From NCBI GenBank assembly GCA_036676295.1, contig JAKFDE010000058.1:124001-188000 (forward strand): a stretch of 64,000 nucleotides of DNA, in the 5' to 3' direction. Both the position numbers and the translations under genes were made by a program. Numbering within the stretch: position 1 is the stretch's first letter; each line of letters begins with the position of its first letter. The notes beneath the pieces are model-generated. The model had not been told where the DNA came from. It did no database searches and worked only from the letters and a program-made list of their open reading frames with translations. This document shows, one piece after another, positions 23,802 to 32,801 of this stretch. This stretch comes from UBA4416 sp036676295 (GTDB lineage Bacteria; Bacteroidota; Bacteroidia; B-17B0; Aurantibacillaceae).

Positions 23802-25745
23802 CTATTCAATTCTTTTTATATGAAGGCCTTTAATAGGTGTAAGGATAACCGGTACTTGTTCTACTTTTACATTACTCGTATCTAATCCAAACCCTTTTTC
23901 TTCCGACAGACTAAAACGCTTTAAAAAGAAATATCCATTCATTATAATTGTTTGCAAGAACGGTATATCATTTTCAAGAGACAAATATTTTTTCATTACT
24001 ACAAATCTGAAATCACCGGTTATGTGATGTTTGTGCAATGAAGGATGTCTGCTGATGATGTCAATTTCTTTATTTGCTGACAGATTTGTTACAATTGTAC
24101 GGAAAAGTTTGCTGATTGTCGGGGCCTCTCTGAAACCAAGTTTCAAATCAATTCTAATGATCTTGCCAGGAATAATTTGTACAACAGAATATTCCCGAGT
24201 ATGTGGTTCATCAGTAACATCCACATGTATAAACCAATAAATATCTGCTTTTTTCGGTTTTTTTCTTAAGATCGAATAAATTATTTTCTCTTCAACCTCA
24301 CTAGGTTTGTCTGCACTTGTAAGATAAACAAGATGTGTGGCATATTTCTCAACCGTTTTATCGTTACTCAATTCTTCAATTAATGGGATGTGGTTTTTAA
24401 GAGATACAAACTCCACATAGCTATTCATGATTTTTCTTGCGCGGTACCAAACGGTCATGATACTTATAATTACTGTGGCTATGAGTAATGTAACCCAACC
24501 GCCATGTGGAAACTTACTTAGGTTTGCTATTAAAAAAGAAAACTCAATAAAAAGATATACTACCAGAAGAGTGTAAACAAGTAAAGGCGGATACCGTTTC
24601 ATAAAGAGATAATTAATTAACAAAATGGTTGTCATTATCATAGTAATTATAATTGACATTCCATAAGCTGCCTCCATATGCGATGACTCTTTAAAATACA
24701 AAACTATTCCTATACAACCAAAACATAATAACCAATTCAGAGAAGGAATATATAATTGACCTTTTAGCACAGTTGGATATTTGATTCGGACTTTAGGCCA
24801 TAAATTTAAGCGGATGGCTTCGTTGATTAGTGTAAATGAACCGCTGATTAAGGCTTGACTTGCAACAATAGTGGCTCCTGTTGCAACTGCAACTCCAACG
24901 GGCACAAACCAGTGTGGCATAATAGAATAAAAAGGATTTAATCCATTAAGCGTTTTACCATTGAGGCTTAGAAGCCATGCTCCCTGTCCGAAATAATTTA
25001 ATAATAATGCGGTTTTAACAAAAATCCACGACACTCTGATGTTTTTTTTACCGCAATGCCCAAGATCTGAATACAACGCTTCTGCACCTGTTGTGGCAAG
25101 GAATACAGCACCCAATAACCAAAACCCTTCGGGGTAATTAACTAATAAATTATAGGCATAATAAGGGTTTATTGCTTTCAGAACACTTACATCATTAATG
25201 ATAGAACCAACACCAAGAACAGCAAGCATTGAAAACCATATTAGCATTACCGGTCCGAAAAATTTTCCCACGAAATTGGTGCCAAATTGTTGTATGGCAA
25301 ATAGCGAAAAAAGGATTGCGATAATAATTGGTATTGTTTCAATATTTGGGCTGATTACTTTTAACCCTTCTATGGCAGAGGCAACGGAAATGGGCGGAGT
25401 AATAAGTCCGTCTGCTAATAAGGTACTTCCACCAATTATTGCAGGAATAATAAGCCATTTCTTATTCATTCGTTTTAATAACGCATATAAAGCAAAAATG
25501 CCCCCTTCTCCTTTATTATCTGCTCTAAGCGTGAGTATAACATATTTAATGGTTGTTTGCAGTGTTAATGTCCAAAGCACGCACGATAAACCTCCTAAAA
25601 CAATAGTTTCGTTTATTGTTTGTTCACCAATAATGGCTTTTAGAACATATAGCGGGCTAGTTCCAATATCTCCGTATATGATACCGAGAGCTACCAGTAA
25701 TGAGGCAATAGTTATCCTGTTCGAGTGTAAATTCGAGTGTTGCAT
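23802..25745 (-). CDS. kup: KUP family potassium transporter
   Basis: A 647-residue Trk/KUP/HAK-type K+:H+ symporter. The hallmark GIIYGDIGTSPLYVLK is at about 21-36, and about 12 membrane helices extend to residue 435, followed by a roughly 210-residue cytoplasmic domain. It imports potassium across the inner membrane. It is the third gene of an operon after a KdpD-like kinase and KdpE-like regulator (22-base gap) and before a porin (seven-base gap), so its expression is probably set by potassium or osmotic signals through that two-component system. Confidence 0.93.
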   Translation of the reverse strand: MQHSNLHSNRITIASLLVALGIIYGDIGTSPLYVLKAIIGEQTINETIVLGGLSCVLWTLTLQTTIKYVILTLRADNKGEGGIFALYALLKRMNKKWLIIPAIIGGSTLLADGLITPPISVASAIEGLKVISPNIETIPIIIAILFSLFAIQQFGTNFVGKFFGPVMLIWFSMLAVLGVGSIINDVSVLKAINPYYAYNLLVNYPEGFWLLGAVFLATTGAEALYSDLGHCGKKNIRVSWIFVKTALLLNYFGQGAWLLSLNGKTLNGLNPFYSIMPHWFVPVGVAVATGATIVASQALISGSFTLINEAIRLNLWPKVRIKYPTVLKGQLYIPSLNWLLCFGCIGIVLYFKESSHMEAAYGMSIIITMIMTTILLINYLFMKRYPPLLVYTLLVVYLFIEFSFLIANLSKFPHGGWVTLLIATVIISIMTVWYRARKIMNSYVEFVSLKNHIPLIEELSNDKTVEKYATHLVYLTSADKPSEVEEKIIYSILRKKPKKADIYWFIHVDVTDEPHTREYSVVQIIPGKIIRIDLKLGFREAPTISKLFRTIVTNLSANKEIDIISRHPSLHKHHITGDFRFVVMKKYLSLENDIPFLQTIIMNGYFFLKRFSLSEEKGFGLDTSNVKVEQVPVILTPIKGLHIKRIE

Positions 25746-25767
25746 TGTAAATTATATTAGTGTTGTG

Positions 25768-26454
25768 TTAGTTTTTTCCTACAAATCGATAACCGACTCC
25801 GGATTCGGTTATAAGATGAGTGGGTCTATTTGGATCATTTTCAATTTTCTTTCTTAATTGTGCAATATATACACGTAAGTATTGGGATTCGGTTATATGA
25901 ACAGGTCCCCAAACTTGCTTGAGCAAATATTGATGCGTTAAAACTTTACCTTCATTTTTGGCAAACAATGAAAGCAAAGTATATTCCGTGCCGGTTAGCT
26001 TAATAATTTCATTGTTTTTCTTAACAGTTCTTGCTATTAAATCTAATTGCAGATCATCGCAATCAATAATGGAATTATCCTCCTCCGAACTATTATGTCG
26101 TAATGAAGATCGGATTCTTGCTAAAAGTTCTCCGGTTCGAAATGGCTTGATCAAATAATCATTAGCGCCATTGTCTAAAGCTGTAACAATATCTTCTTCG
26201 CTGCTTTGAACTGAGAGAATGATAATGGATTTTGTATACCATTCGCGAAGTTTTTTTAAAATAGAATGACCACTTTCATCAGGCAAGCCAAGGTCAAGAA
26301 TAATAAGATCAGGAGAGTGATTGGCAGCCATTTGCAAACCTTCTTTACCGGTGCCGGCTTCCTTCACTACAAAATCATTACTCTGCAAAGTTATTTCTAA
26401 CAATTTGCGAATTTGTACTTCGTCATCTATAACTAATATTTCTCCGCTATTCAT
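25768..26454 (-). CDS. KdpE-like OmpR-family response regulator
   Basis: A 228-residue regulator. Receiver residues Asp10/Asp11, phosphoacceptor Asp54 (ILDLGLPDESG), Ser81 and Lys103 (IKPF) are intact. The winged helix carries LTGTEYTLLSLFAKNEGKV and SQYLRVYIAQLRKKIE, the latter typical of KdpE. The ATG overlaps the kinase stop by eight bases. It should bind upstream of this operon and activate kup and the porin gene; the true target is not shown by the sequence. Confidence 0.9.
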   Translation of the reverse strand: MNSGEILVIDDEVQIRKLLEITLQSNDFVVKEAGTGKEGLQMAANHSPDLIILDLGLPDESGHSILKKLREWYTKSIIILSVQSSEEDIVTALDNGANDYLIKPFRTGELLARIRSSLRHNSSEEDNSIIDCDDLQLDLIARTVKKNNEIIKLTGTEYTLLSLFAKNEGKVLTHQYLLKQVWGPVHITESQYLRVYIAQLRKKIENDPNRPTHLITESGVGYRFVGKN

Positions 26455-27541
26455 TTTTCTGATTATTTATGTAAGAAGTCTCAGTTGGAATTTCAATAGT
26501 AAACCTTGCGCCTCCTGTTGGCAGGTTGGATAATGTTACCAAACCATTATGAGCTTCTACAAAACCCCGAACAATTGACAATCCCAATCCTGTTCCTCCG
26601 GTTTTTGAGTCTTTCAACCTATAAAACTTTTCAAACACTTTCTCTGTTTCATTTTCCGGAAATCCCGTTCCATTATCCTCTATGTTAAGTACGAAAGTCT
26701 CTATTGAGTTTCCTTTCTTTATGCCCGCATGAATTAATATGGTTGAGCCATCCGGAGTGTATGTTGCTGCATTACTAATTAAGTTATTTAATACCTGTTG
26801 CATCAAACCAAAATCCAATTTAAATAACGGTAGATTATCCGAAAATGTAGCTTTTACTTTATGTTTCTTTAAAACATCATCCAATTGATTAATAACTGAG
26901 TGTACTAGTTCATGTACATCGCACCAATCTTTCTTTGATTTAATTATGCCGGATTCTAAACGAGACATATTTAAGAGATTTTCGACTTGTTTATTTAATC
27001 TGAGCGAAGCCTGAGAAATTTCATAAATCAATTCTCGTTTATTGTTTTCAGAGATCTTGTTTTTATCATTTAGCAAATTATCTGCCGCACCTATTATTGT
27101 TGAAATTGGCGTGCGTAGTTCATGTGATAAGGAGTTGAATAGAATGTTATAGAGTTTAACAGCATTAGCTTTTTCTTCTTCTTCCCTTGCTACCTTTGCG
27201 ATCTGACGGATCTTATAAGTAAGCACTGCATTTACAGAAGCAATCACAAAATACATAAGTAACATGATCATGTCTTCTGTTGATCCCACATGGAGAGTAA
27301 AATGTGGGGGAATAAAAAAGAAATCCCAAATCAATGCACTAAGAAGGGCAGACAGCAAGACCGGAAAAATATCAAAAAGCATTGCTATGATCGATACTGT
27401 CACAAACAAAACGAACGCAGTAACCTTGTAACCGATAAATCCGGAAAGGAAATAACAAATTGCTGAAATGCCGAAAATTAAACCAATAACAATTAAGTAT
27501 TGATTTGTTTTGGATGTTTTATTAGCAATAAATTGTTTCAA
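26447..27541 (-). CDS. KdpD-like sensor kinase lacking the N-terminal KdpD/USP domains
   Basis: A 364-residue kinase equal to the C-terminal half of KdpD. Four membrane helices (about 15-108) carry the DUF4118 hallmark DFFFIPPHFTLHVG at 73-86, then an H-box SHELRTPIS with His140, N-box NLISNAATYTP and G boxes NIEDNGTGFP and GGTGLGLS. The 370-residue cytoplasmic N-terminus of full KdpD (P-loop and Usp-like domains) is missing. The frame continues upstream to a TTG at 27580, but a promoter box at 27564-27571 lies inside it, so I start at the TTG at 27541; no ATG is available nearby. Confidence 0.82.
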   Translation of the reverse strand: MKQFIANKTSKTNQYLIVIGLIFGISAICYFLSGFIGYKVTAFVLFVTVSIIAMLFDIFPVLLSALLSALIWDFFFIPPHFTLHVGSTEDMIMLLMYFVIASVNAVLTYKIRQIAKVAREEEEKANAVKLYNILFNSLSHELRTPISTIIGAADNLLNDKNKISENNKRELIYEISQASLRLNKQVENLLNMSRLESGIIKSKKDWCDVHELVHSVINQLDDVLKKHKVKATFSDNLPLFKLDFGLMQQVLNNLISNAATYTPDGSTILIHAGIKKGNSIETFVLNIEDNGTGFPENETEKVFEKFYRLKDSKTGGTGLGLSIVRGFVEAHNGLVTLSNLPTGGARFTIEIPTETSYINNQKNE

Positions 27542-27563
27542 TACCTTATAGTTAAATGCCCGA

Positions 27564-27571
27564 CAAAAGTA
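27564..27571 (-). promoter_or_regulatory. Candidate -7 box of the kinase-kup-porin operon
   Basis: CAAAAGTA reads TACTTTTG on the minus strand, a full TAnnTTTG match. Transcription from about 27557 leaves a leader of some 16 bases before the TTG at 27541 and rules out the earlier TTG at 27580. Confidence 0.45.
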
Positions 27572-27774
27572 CGAGTACAATTATAAATAGAGTGTAAAAA
27601 GTTGGTATAAAAGTATAAAGATTTTATAAAGAAATATAGCCGGAGTTTTCCTGAAGATTATAATCTCTTAATTTTTATTTTTCAGGAAACGATGTTTGTC
27701 GCTACCATAAAACAGAATTGATAAAGCTTCAAGGCATTTTTGAAAATACAGCAGGCAATCAGCGTCAAGAATGA

Positions 27775-27806
27775 AAAAGAACCCACCAATACTGGTGAGT
27801 TCTTTT
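27775..27806 (-). terminator. Terminator of the secreted-protein gene
   Basis: AAAAGAACCCACCA (27775-27788) and TGGTGAGTTCTTTT (27793-27806) form a near-perfect stem (one A-C mismatch) with loop ATAC. On the minus strand it ends in a T run. The rest of the 27542-27884 gap holds only the operon promoter and AT-rich sequence. Confidence 0.75.
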
Positions 27807-27884
27807 GGGTAACACTATTTTATTACATTAAGTATTTGATTTATAAAAAATGGTAACGTGGAAATAGTTGCCAATCACTTTGGT

Positions 27885-28844
27885 TTATTTACTCCCCGAA
27901 GCTGAAACAGTTTTCCCACAGTTTTCCTTACCATTAGCAATAAGATTTCCTTTAACATTGTAGGTATTATGCGAATCCATATAGCAATAATAAATATTTG
28001 TATGACATGGCCATTTACTTGTACTCCCAGGTGAAATGTGTGAACTTGTGCCTGCCTCGGTGATAACATCCAATGTTTGCTTTCCAACATTTTTTATTGT
28101 TAGCCATCCATCACCATCGTTTTTATTTGAACCTTCTTGAGCTTTTCTTGCCGCCAATATTCTTTGTCCCTCATCTGATAACCAATAAGCGTCATTGGCA
28201 TCTTTAATAGCTTTTTTATCAGCGCTGTTTTTGTTTTCAACCGCATCAATTTCTGCTAAAATTTCAGGCGAAAAATTAGCGGTTGCTTTTTCCTGAATTG
28301 CTTTCATTTCACTCAGGTATTGTTTAATAACCGCTTCATGATCTCTTGTTTTTAATGCTTTTGTAGCAACCTTACCGCTGGTATGTTCACCTTTTGAAGG
28401 TTTCATCAGTACATAAATATTTTCAAATACTATATTTTCAACATTATTTGGATTAGGAACACTTTTTAATCCATAAAGTAAGCCGTCAATGTAGATGTAA
28501 GCGAGCTTATGATTTTTTGAATGCAAAACGGATGGCTCTGTATAATGGTTTGGTTTTAAAAAGCCAAATCCGCTATTAATCAGAACTGTTTCCGTGCCTT
28601 CTTTATTCAAACTAAATACTGATAATTTGTTATTTATATTATTCTCGAATTTTATTTCACACAGAATGTTAGCTTGTGCTGAATAACTACTGCCGTTTTT
28701 TTCAATACCGTAGTATTGTTTAAATACAGAACCCTCTCCTATTTCCTGAAGTAATGTGTGCTGATTTTTGGTTTGACTAAATGCGAATTGAAACGTACTT
28801 ATAATAGTAATTATTGTAAGTACAATACTGCGACTTGTTTTCAT
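27885..28844 (-). CDS. Hypothetical secreted protein
   Basis: A 319-residue protein with a clear signal peptide (1-23, ending FAFSQ). I do not recognise the family. Residues 25-150 look like a beta-rich domain, 150-235 a charged helical region (KQYLSEMKAIQEKATANFSPE, KNSADKKAIKDANDAYW), and the C-terminal 75 residues a small domain with Gly, His and four Cys (KWPCHTNIYYCYM and GKENCGKT), likely stabilised by disulfides. It has its own terminator and no gene partner in the same direction. Confidence 0.75.
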   Translation of the reverse strand: MKTSRSIVLTIITIISTFQFAFSQTKNQHTLLQEIGEGSVFKQYYGIEKNGSSYSAQANILCEIKFENNINNKLSVFSLNKEGTETVLINSGFGFLKPNHYTEPSVLHSKNHKLAYIYIDGLLYGLKSVPNPNNVENIVFENIYVLMKPSKGEHTSGKVATKALKTRDHEAVIKQYLSEMKAIQEKATANFSPEILAEIDAVENKNSADKKAIKDANDAYWLSDEGQRILAARKAQEGSNKNDGDGWLTIKNVGKQTLDVITEAGTSSHISPGSTSKWPCHTNIYYCYMDSHNTYNVKGNLIANGKENCGKTVSASGSK

Positions 28845-29107
28845 ATGATTGAATTAAATGATTATGTTACAAGTGTAGCGCAAATACACGTGTTGCAATA
28901 AAAAAATTCAGCAATAGCCAATTTGTTTTATGAATGGACAATTTTTCCGGAAAGAATGCCGGCTTAGTTGAACCACAGGTGCTAATGAAATGTGTATCGT
29001 TTTAACTGGAATTAGCAAGGCTTTTGAAAGAGCTGAAAAATCCAACACAGTTATTAGCGAGTTTTTCGGATATTTGACGCTTAAAATATAAAGACCTAGG
29101 AAATTAA

Positions 29108-30130
29108 ATGGATTCGGTATCACACATGGTTATTGGCGCTGCAATTGGCGAAATGCTTCTTGGCAAAAAAATAGGGCGTTGGGGAATGCTGTTAGGGGCC
29201 ATTGCCAAAAGTGTACCTGATTTTGATCTGTTTTACACCGGATTGAGCGACCCACGCGCCTATATGTGTGAGCACAGGGCACATACACATTCTTTATTTA
29301 TCGAGGCGCTTTATGCCATACCGATAGCCTGGTTGTTAGTGAAATTGTTTAAAGAAAAAGTTTCGTTTAAGCGGATGCTAGTGTTTATGCTGGCTTGTTT
29401 ATGGGGCCATTCGTTATTGGATTGGTGCACTAACTTTGGCACACAATTATTACTACCCTTTACCAATGAAAATTATTCGTTAAACACGCTCGCCATTGTT
29501 GATCTGTTATTTACAATACCGATGTTATTGATGATTTTGATAGCTGTATTTTATAAAAAAAATGCAGCGCGCAGGAACAAGTTGGCGCAAGCTACTTTAA
29601 TGTATTGTTGTGTGTATTTGGGACTTACTTTTATTAATAAAGCTCAGGCAGAGTATATTGTTAAAGAATCGATTGCAAAAAATAATATTCCGGTAACGGC
29701 TTATATGACAAATCCAACCATGCTCAATAATGTATTGTGGTATTCGGTAGGTAGTAATGATAGCACCCTTTTTATTGGAGAATTTAGTTTGTTGCACAGG
29801 CAAAATCCCATCACATGGCACAGCTATCCGCGTCATCAAAATTTAATGCAGCAATGCAAAAGTAAAAAAGATATAGCAGTACTTAAATGGTTTGGCGATC
29901 CTTACACCATTGCACAAACCAATGGCGATACATTGAATATGTACGCTGTAAAATTTGGCAGAACAAACATGCAGGAAAGCGAAATGCAAAAAACATTTGT
30001 GTTTCATTACAAACTCTATCAAAAAAATGGCCAGGAAATGATGGGCATGGAACAGGCCAATGAAAAAAACATGAACATGAAAGAAGGGTTTGTTGACTTG
30101 TGGGAAAGAATTTGTGGAAGGAGATATTGA
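29108..30130 (+). CDS. Membrane-bound metal-dependent hydrolase, YdjM/DUF457 family
   Basis: A 340-residue membrane protein. The N-terminal half has the DUF457 pattern: His6 in MDSVSHMVIGAAIGE, an Asp pair in SVPDFDLF, HRAHTHSLF and GHSLLDWCTNFGT, a set of His and Asp that would bind a metal near the membrane. About four helices lie within residues 5-170. The C-terminal part (190-340) is soluble and probably faces the periplasm. The founder YdjM of E. coli is an SOS-regulated inner membrane protein of unknown substrate. No SOS-box is apparent here. Confidence 0.85.
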   Translation: MDSVSHMVIGAAIGEMLLGKKIGRWGMLLGAIAKSVPDFDLFYTGLSDPRAYMCEHRAHTHSLFIEALYAIPIAWLLVKLFKEKVSFKRMLVFMLACLWGHSLLDWCTNFGTQLLLPFTNENYSLNTLAIVDLLFTIPMLLMILIAVFYKKNAARRNKLAQATLMYCCVYLGLTFINKAQAEYIVKESIAKNNIPVTAYMTNPTMLNNVLWYSVGSNDSTLFIGEFSLLHRQNPITWHSYPRHQNLMQQCKSKKDIAVLKWFGDPYTIAQTNGDTLNMYAVKFGRTNMQESEMQKTFVFHYKLYQKNGQEMMGMEQANEKNMNMKEGFVDLWERICGRRY

Positions 30131-30298
30131 TAATGTTTTATTAAAACAAAACCCCCATTTTCTTGCGAAAATGAGGTTTAAATTTACCTGATATTTGGAA
30201 GCTATCAGGTGTGTCCCCTACGGGTTGGAAACATCGAACTTTCTGGATGATTTTTGAGAGACTTAGAATTTCAAAAGATTTTCTTAAACAACCATTTG

Positions 30299-30943
30299 TT
30301 ACTTTTTAGTTATATCATTTAGTGTTACCAAAATATTAATAAACTTTTTTAGTTCGCTGCTGTTTGGAAGAGCTTCATAATATGCAACTGGATTGCAATA
30401 TTTATACTGCCTGAAGTCACCTAAAATTTTAAACTCCAAAAAATAACAAATGCCATCAAATACTGAAACGTCCAATAAGTACATTTCTTTTTTCTCAAGA
30501 TCCAGATAATATTTTGTGTGGTTAATTTTTGCTTGCGTTGGAAGCGAAAAAACGTTATTTGACACCAGGGTGCTAAAAATACTATCAAGAGGGAATATTT
30601 TTTTATTTATTACAACCGTCGATAATTTCAGCTTTTCCATGTCAAACATGCGCTTACTTCCATTCCAGGTTCTTGAGCTGTCTGAATAACACAAAATGAT
30701 GCACTCTGGCTTTGAGGTAGATAAACCAGAATATAAACGTATCTCAATAGGGTTTTTTGATTCAAATATGTGTGCCATTCCGAGTTGATCTGACAGATTT
30801 CGATTCTCAAAAAGTGAATCAGCGATAACAGTACCTAAATAGAGATCGTTCCGGAGCATTTCTGATGGTTTGTTTTGACCAACTACTGATAATTCAAAGT
30901 GAAAGATTAATGCAAAAAGTAAAAACAATTTTCTTTTAATCAT
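30299..30943 (-). CDS. Hypothetical exported protein
   Basis: A 214-residue protein of no recognised family. The N-terminus MIKRKLFLLFALIFHFELSVVGQ is a signal peptide; the frame also allows a start 21 bases upstream. The mature part is alpha/beta with no motif and one possible disulfide pair. It is the last of three genes for small envelope proteins read in the same direction with short gaps (38 and 39 bases), probably one operon. Confidence 0.65.
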   Translation of the reverse strand: MIKRKLFLLFALIFHFELSVVGQNKPSEMLRNDLYLGTVIADSLFENRNLSDQLGMAHIFESKNPIEIRLYSGLSTSKPECIILCYSDSSRTWNGSKRMFDMEKLKLSTVVINKKIFPLDSIFSTLVSNNVFSLPTQAKINHTKYYLDLEKKEMYLLDVSVFDGICYFLEFKILGDFRQYKYCNPVAYYEALPNSSELKKFINILVTLNDITKK

Positions 30944-30981
30944 TTTATATTGGTTTGGCAACATGTTAAGATTTTTATTTT

Positions 30982-31728
30982 TTATAGGATTAAAATATTT
31001 GAGAGATGTACGTTTCTGTTAATCCTCAGAAATCTTTCCCTTTTCTTAGTCGGTAGTTTTAATACCATTTCAACTGTTAAGATCTCAGGATCGAAATCAA
31101 GGTTGTCAAAAAGCGTGCTGTCAAATATAAAATGAAACTGAAAGTTATCTATTGATTCAAGTTTAGCGCTGTTTGTGTTGAAAAACTCTATAAACCCGTC
31201 TATAGTGTATATAGGAAACTGATGATGGGGGAAAGGTTTTTTACTTTGAAGCGCCTGCCAATTTTGATTTTCGGTATTTAAAAGAAATCTTCCATTTCCA
31301 TCCATATAATCACTGCATGTGATTTTGGTTGGGTTTCTAATATTATAATTATCTATAACATATTTCTTTTTTCCCTTTCGAAAGTAGAATGTTAATTCTG
31401 AAATTTTTTCGATGCTACCATCTGGTACAGCGCCTGTCCATTTTCTGGTAAAATATTTTGCATCCAGCTGAAGAATTATCCCAAGACGTTCGTTTCTTTT
31501 AACGGAGTCAAGAGACTTGATTATTTTGAAAAGGAAGCAGGTGTCACCTTGTTGACAGTTATCATTATTTTCATTTATTAAAGAATCTATGGGAAGTGAA
31601 CCTACGAAGCTTAGTGTCCCACGATCCAATTTATAATAATCTTTGTTTTGGTAGTCTTTATGTAATATCCTACACCCGGTAATTACTGAAACCAGAATAA
31701 GTATAATTATAATTATTTTCATTTTCAT
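30982..31728 (-). CDS. Hypothetical lipoprotein
   Basis: A 248-residue predicted lipoprotein: a hydrophobic leader ends in the lipobox VITGC, with the lipidated Cys at about 19. The mature protein starts RILHKDYQNKD and contains Lys-rich strands; no domain is recognised. It is the second of the three-gene envelope unit. Confidence 0.7.
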   Translation of the reverse strand: MKMKIIIIILILVSVITGCRILHKDYQNKDYYKLDRGTLSFVGSLPIDSLINENNDNCQQGDTCFLFKIIKSLDSVKRNERLGIILQLDAKYFTRKWTGAVPDGSIEKISELTFYFRKGKKKYVIDNYNIRNPTKITCSDYMDGNGRFLLNTENQNWQALQSKKPFPHHQFPIYTIDGFIEFFNTNSAKLESIDNFQFHFIFDSTLFDNLDFDPEILTVEMVLKLPTKKRERFLRINRNVHLSNILIL

Positions 31729-31767
31729 TAATGAGGTTAGATGAGCTGTTTATTATTTATAAAAAGA

Positions 31768-32340
31768 CTACTGATAGTGTAACCATATCTTTTTGACTTT
31801 AAATGCAGAAGAATCGACAATAGACCCCTGTATAAAGTGCATGGTGACGTAATGGCCATATTTATTTTGCAAATCATAAGATAAATGGCTCATTTTAAAC
31901 GTGGGAAATGTTCCTCTTGAAAATTTCGTCTCTCCGTATTCATTCTTTATATCGCGTAATGAGCTTCCAATACCATTTCCCATTGGCGTTTTTATTTGAG
32001 AGGTAGAATCTATTATAACTTCTCTTAACGTCTTTTTCGAAAACCTACCTCTTCTGTGATCGAATATAAATCGAATGCCTAAATCCGGGTATTCTATTGC
32101 TTTAATTACTTCTCCCAATTCAATCGGGTAGTCATTTGGCCTCCATGATCTTTTTATTTTTGCTTTACCAAAGATTGAAATAACATTTTTAGTGGTACTT
32201 TCACCCAAAAAAACACTATCGATCCCATAGTTTGGGTTAATGGCATAAGTTCGACCTTCTTGCGGTAGTTTCCCGACCTTTGATGTAATGCATCCGATCA
32301 GAAAAAGAGTGATAAGTAGCGAGATAATAGTTGTCTTCAT
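31768..32340 (-). CDS. Hypothetical lipoprotein
   Basis: A 190-residue predicted lipoprotein. The ATG at 32340 is chosen over the one at 32376 because it places a regular signal peptide (MKTTIISLLITLFLIGC, lipidated Cys17) at the N-terminus. Residues 35-190 contain IDSVFLGESTTKNVISIFGKA and GNGIGSSLRDIKNEYG, two segments resembling the paired FGKP/YGxP repeats found in some small envelope lipoproteins (SmpA/BamE-like in outline). That similarity is weak. It is the first gene of the envelope unit. Confidence 0.7.
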   Translation of the reverse strand: MKTTIISLLITLFLIGCITSKVGKLPQEGRTYAINPNYGIDSVFLGESTTKNVISIFGKAKIKRSWRPNDYPIELGEVIKAIEYPDLGIRFIFDHRRGRFSKKTLREVIIDSTSQIKTPMGNGIGSSLRDIKNEYGETKFSRGTFPTFKMSHLSYDLQNKYGHYVTMHFIQGSIVDSSAFKVKKIWLHYQ

Positions 32341-32530
32341 AGCCTTGCATTTAAAAAATAGATTTCTATCGGGCATCCAACAATATGTAAACTAATGGTA
32401 AGAGAAACAAGCCAGGTTAATACTTTTGACATATGTAAAATTCAAGTAAAAAAACTAAGTCAATACACTTAAGAATATATTTAGACAGCAGGGTAGGAAG
32501 TAATAGAGAAGATCGTATTACGTATACAAT

Positions 32531-32550
32531 TGCTAATATCGATATTAGCA
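32531..32550. repeat. Perfect 20-bp palindrome
   Basis: TGCTAATATCGATATTAGCA is its own reverse complement with no loop, followed by CGGCC and six T. It could be an operator or, with the T run, part of a terminator; no plus-strand gene ends here. Confidence 0.6.
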
Positions 32551-32657
32551 CGGCCTTTTTTACATATTATGATTTTATCAAATGGCATTTTGTCAAATAT
32601 AATAAAAATCAAACTTACTTGGTTTGTTTTTCTCTATGTTTTATAAGGAGCTTAATG

Positions 32658-32728
32658 GAAAAAGGTCACTAACTCCCGTTATGTGACCTTTTGTTCCTTT
32701 AAGAGCCTTTTCGTGCCCTTCTGTACCC
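32658..32728. repeat. Cassette-flanking direct repeat, copy 1 (71 bp)
   Basis: Matches 35130-35201 base for base except for two substitutions and one A in the run near its start. It contains a terminator hairpin, AAGGTCAC with GTGACCTT, which serves the oxidoreductase-SDR transcript on the minus strand. It ends in CTGTACCC, after which the two copies diverge completely. Confidence 0.85.
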
Positions 32729-32801
32729 TAAGGGTTTGATTTATCGATCTTTTAATAGTATTAATTTAAAGAACATTTCGAGAAAATTCTTGGCTAAACA
32801 A

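Larger units (their letters stand above)
32341..32801. other. Intergenic region with palindrome and repeat copy 1
   Basis: About 460 bases without a gene. It holds a 20-bp perfect palindrome at 32531-32550, the first copy of the cassette-flanking repeat (32658-32728) and AT-rich sequence. Confidence 0.6.

Noticed and set aside
26447..27580. Kinase start at the TTG at 27580
   Set aside because: A full -7 box lies downstream of that codon, so it would not be in the transcript.
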